Origin: Gnetum montanum
Lineage: Eukaryota; Streptophyta; Gnetopsida; Gnetales; Gnetaceae
DNA length: 33,289 nt
Assembly: GCA_015680685.1 (NCBI GenBank)
Contig: MNCI01029431.1
Span: 1-33,289 of the forward strand
Direction of reading: 5' to 3'
How positions within the stretch are numbered: position 1 is the stretch's first letter; every line of letters begins with the position of its first letter. The notes beneath the pieces were generated by a model. That model did not search any database and was not told the origin of the DNA. It saw nothing but the letters and a program-made list of their open reading frames with translations. Made by a program: the position numbers and the translations under genes. This document shows, piece by piece, positions 31,163-33,289 of this stretch.

Positions 31163-31904
31163 TGGAGTAGGCTCACTTTACTAATTAAATCACCTTTAAT
31201 GAACTAAATCTAGATATTATGAAAAAGACAAAACTTTATGTTAGAAAATAAGAAAACTAGCTATCTTCAATTAATTTATCAAAAGATTATAATAGGGTTC
31301 ACACAACCCACAATATCAAAAACCTATCATACTCAATCAATATTATAGAGCATGAGGCTCTACAACCACAGAATGGCTATTCTCAATGCAAGACATAACC
31401 AATAGAAATCTCTTGCATAACCCAGGACTGAGATCTCAACTCATAAGTGAAATACAAGAGAATACCAATTTCACTCACCTAGTATGCTCACCCACACACA
31501 CTCTTACTCAGCTCTCAACTCTCAAGAGCATTTTCTCTTACTCTTGTACATAGATTCCTCCTTTTTCCCTTTATGGATGGATACATAAATTATTATAGAG
31601 ATCCAAAATCCTAGGAATCTTTCTATTTACCTTCCTAGATGTTACTCATTAGGATTTGGAGTCTTTGAAATGTTTTCCCATTGAAACCACCATGTTGCAA
31701 CTTTTTCCTCATTATTTGGGATGTCTCCTAGAATCCCTAGATGTTTGTTGTCAATTCGACATGCGATTGGGATGTTCCACTATCAAACCTCTAGTCTCAA
31801 TTAAGATGTCTCATGGGCTTTTAAGATATCCCTCTCAAGCCGAAAACTTGCAAAAATAAAATGTAGGAAAGAACAAAGAAGTTGGAAGAGATGTACCTAC
31901 ATCA
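31163..31904 (-). repeat. Element C 5' LTR (complete, 742 bp)
   Basis: Window ends are TGGAGTAGG and CCTACATCA. It aligns with 14875-15476 joined to 22441-22662. In element orientation it starts TGATGTAGG. It is visibly diverged from its partner, in line with C being older than B. Confidence 0.88.
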
Positions 31905-32773
31905 ATAAGTAATTTGTTACCACTAATTAATTCAATGAATATCACTAGTAGGTTTTTTTCTTAAATTCCATAAAGACTAAAAATATTTTTCCTACTAGGT
32001 CCTATGAAACATATTAGCGTTCATACAAAAAGGATTCTACTTTCAAAAAGAGGATGAGTTAATCCTAGAAAGAAAAATACTGATAGGACAATAGTTTAAT
32101 AAAGTAGCATCTATAAGCACTTCTACTTTACTTGTATGCTTCAAAAAGGAAACATTAAAGATTTAAAATCTCTAAAGCTAACAATAAGTTCTATCATTTT
32201 TTGCTAATAACTATACCAAGGATAATTTTTCTCATTTGAATGATATGGAAATAAGGAGTTAACATCAAAAATAAAATATCTTCCTTTAAAATTACATCAA
32301 TATTTCAATTCTTAAGAAGACATATTAGGATTTAGGCCATTAAATTTACTTAAATATCTTTTAACCATATTGAAATCAACTCCAATAATCTAAGGAACTT
32401 TAGGCAGAAATAGAAGATATTTCCAAACGTCTAATTAATCTTTCGAGTTATTATGAGCATAAATATTACATACTTTAAGGTCTCCTTTTTTAATTTAATG
32501 AGTAATCCAAATAAGTTTTCTAAGATTGCTAGAACCAAAATTCAAAACTTTTTTTAGAATAACAACTCCTTTATTAACTTCATAAGCAACAGAAAAAATA
32601 ATTTAATTTTTAAAAATACATTTACTAAAAAAACTAATATCATGTACTAAAATCTTAAACTCTTGAAGGAAAAAAAAATCTATAGATCAATGCTTATTTA
32701 AAAAATACTCCTAGATAATCTTTACTCATGAATTATTAGAAATGCCTTGAACATTTTATGATAAACCTAACAT
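31905..32773 (-). pseudogene. LINE endonuclease domain (APE-type), broken by element C
   Basis: The endonuclease nicks target DNA for LINE insertion. From ATG 32773-32771 the minus frames read M-L-G-L-S, a stop in place of the conserved Trp, then NVQGISNNS, matching the family's WNVRGLNN start. KVCNIYAHNNSKD (about 32466-32440) matches NVYAPN. IIGVDFNMV with VDFN at 32380-32369 matches the GDFN metal-site motif. LLNYCPISIFL around 32100-32065 replaces SDHCPI: both the Asp and His of the catalytic SDH are changed. The domain runs into element C at 31904 and its reverse transcriptase resumes at 14869. Confidence 0.72.
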
Positions 32774-33289
32774 TGAGATGTGAGGAAGAAGGCTTATTTT
32801 CTTGATTTTCCAAGGTCAACATTTATCTCATAATTCATATCACTAATAGCCCAAAAAATGTGTTTTATAAGAAAGCTCTTGGACTATTAGTAGAAGTAGA
32901 GAGAGAAGGAAATACCTCAAGATTTTTTGAATTAAACAAATTTTCTATACCAAGCAAAATTCTTGTACATTAGCACTTTAATTATTTTTCTTATCTAAAA
33001 AAATCCTTTTTATAAAAACAATTCTCTTTAAATATAGAGAATTTACTAGTACCTTCAAATCTAAAGGGATTAGTAAAAGGTTAAGAACTTATTGATGAAG
33101 GTTTTATTTATGCTTGTTGAAAAATTACCATTATTTTTCTTCCTAGAAAATCTTATTTCTTTTTCTCATGAATAAATATTTATTAAGAGCAGGAAAAATT
33201 TCAATAACATGGCCTTCCTAATGATAATAGTTGCTATTGGTTTTTAAGAGTAAAAGATAATAATTTATTATTTTTATTATATAATAGGA
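32774..33289 (-). other. Upstream part of the LINE or AT-rich spacer
   Basis: This is AT-rich with many stops on both strands. It lies directly upstream of the LINE endonuclease on the same strand and may hold the end of ORF1 or the inter-ORF region. I recognise no domain in it. Confidence 0.35.

Larger units (their letters stand above)
14875..31904 (-). mobile_element. Element C: Ty3/gypsy chromovirus (minus strand), twice interrupted
   Basis: The outer repeats are 14875-15476 plus 22441-22662 (3' LTR, split) and 31163-31904 (5' LTR). LTR ends in window orientation are TGGAGTAGG...CCTACATCA. Flanking pentamers AGAAG (14870-14874) and ATAAG (31905-31909) are a target-site duplication with one mismatch. 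Order on the minus strand is 5' LTR, Met-type primer-binding site, gag, [insert E], protease, remnant, integrase C-terminus with chromodomain, polypurine tract and 3' LTR. Reverse transcriptase and RNase H are missing: only ~0.9 kb separates protease from integrase. It interrupts a LINE, and element B interrupts its 3' LTR. Confidence 0.85.

Overview
This is nuclear plant DNA with no bacterial or phage features. The plant assignment rests on Athila/Tat-type and chromovirus Ty3/gypsy retrotransposons, a plant-style LINE, and splice-site-like AG|ATGGC junctions. Almost all of it is old, stop-riddled, nested retrotransposon sequence. That fits a large, slowly purging genome; a gymnosperm is plausible, but this is inference and I cannot name a species.

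Layout. Positions 1-2714 are more GC-rich and hold no element I recognise. They look like the leader, promoter and possible leader intron of a host gene read leftward, whose ATG (16-14) follows a CAG splice acceptor at the window edge. Positions 3703-11306 hold element A (minus strand). It has two ~0.82 kb LTRs, a tRNA-Asp-type primer-binding site, a decayed gag, and, in place of pol, a long coiled-coil ORF preceded by a short intron-like segment and an internal promoter-like module. About 13.4-14.87 kb is the reverse-transcriptase part of a LINE (minus strand). The endonuclease part of that LINE lies at 31.9-32.77 kb. The LINE is split by element C (14875-31904, minus strand), a chromovirus with ~0.75 kb LTRs, a Met-type primer-binding site, gag, protease, integrase tail and chromodomain. 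Element C is itself interrupted twice: element B (15477-22435, plus strand, same family as A) sits in its 3' LTR, and an unclassified 4.9 kb insert (E, 25014-29915) lies between gag and protease.

Insertion order read from the nesting is LINE first, then C, then B and E. Target-site duplications support B (TCTAG/TCTGG) and C (AGAAG/ATAAG), and a shared 7-mer TAGATGT flanks E.

The most interesting content is the A/B family. Both members keep gag, and neither keeps reverse transcriptase, RNase H or integrase. Their LTR U3 regions carry arrays of a GATATC palindrome spaced in 14/17/20-bp steps just upstream of the TATA box, and the same module recurs inside A upstream of the coiled-coil ORF. Every coding region here is broken, so nothing in the window beyond the possible edge gene is expected to make an intact protein. 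A 488-base run of N (15935-16422) hides the rest of the 5' LTR and the primer-binding site of B.
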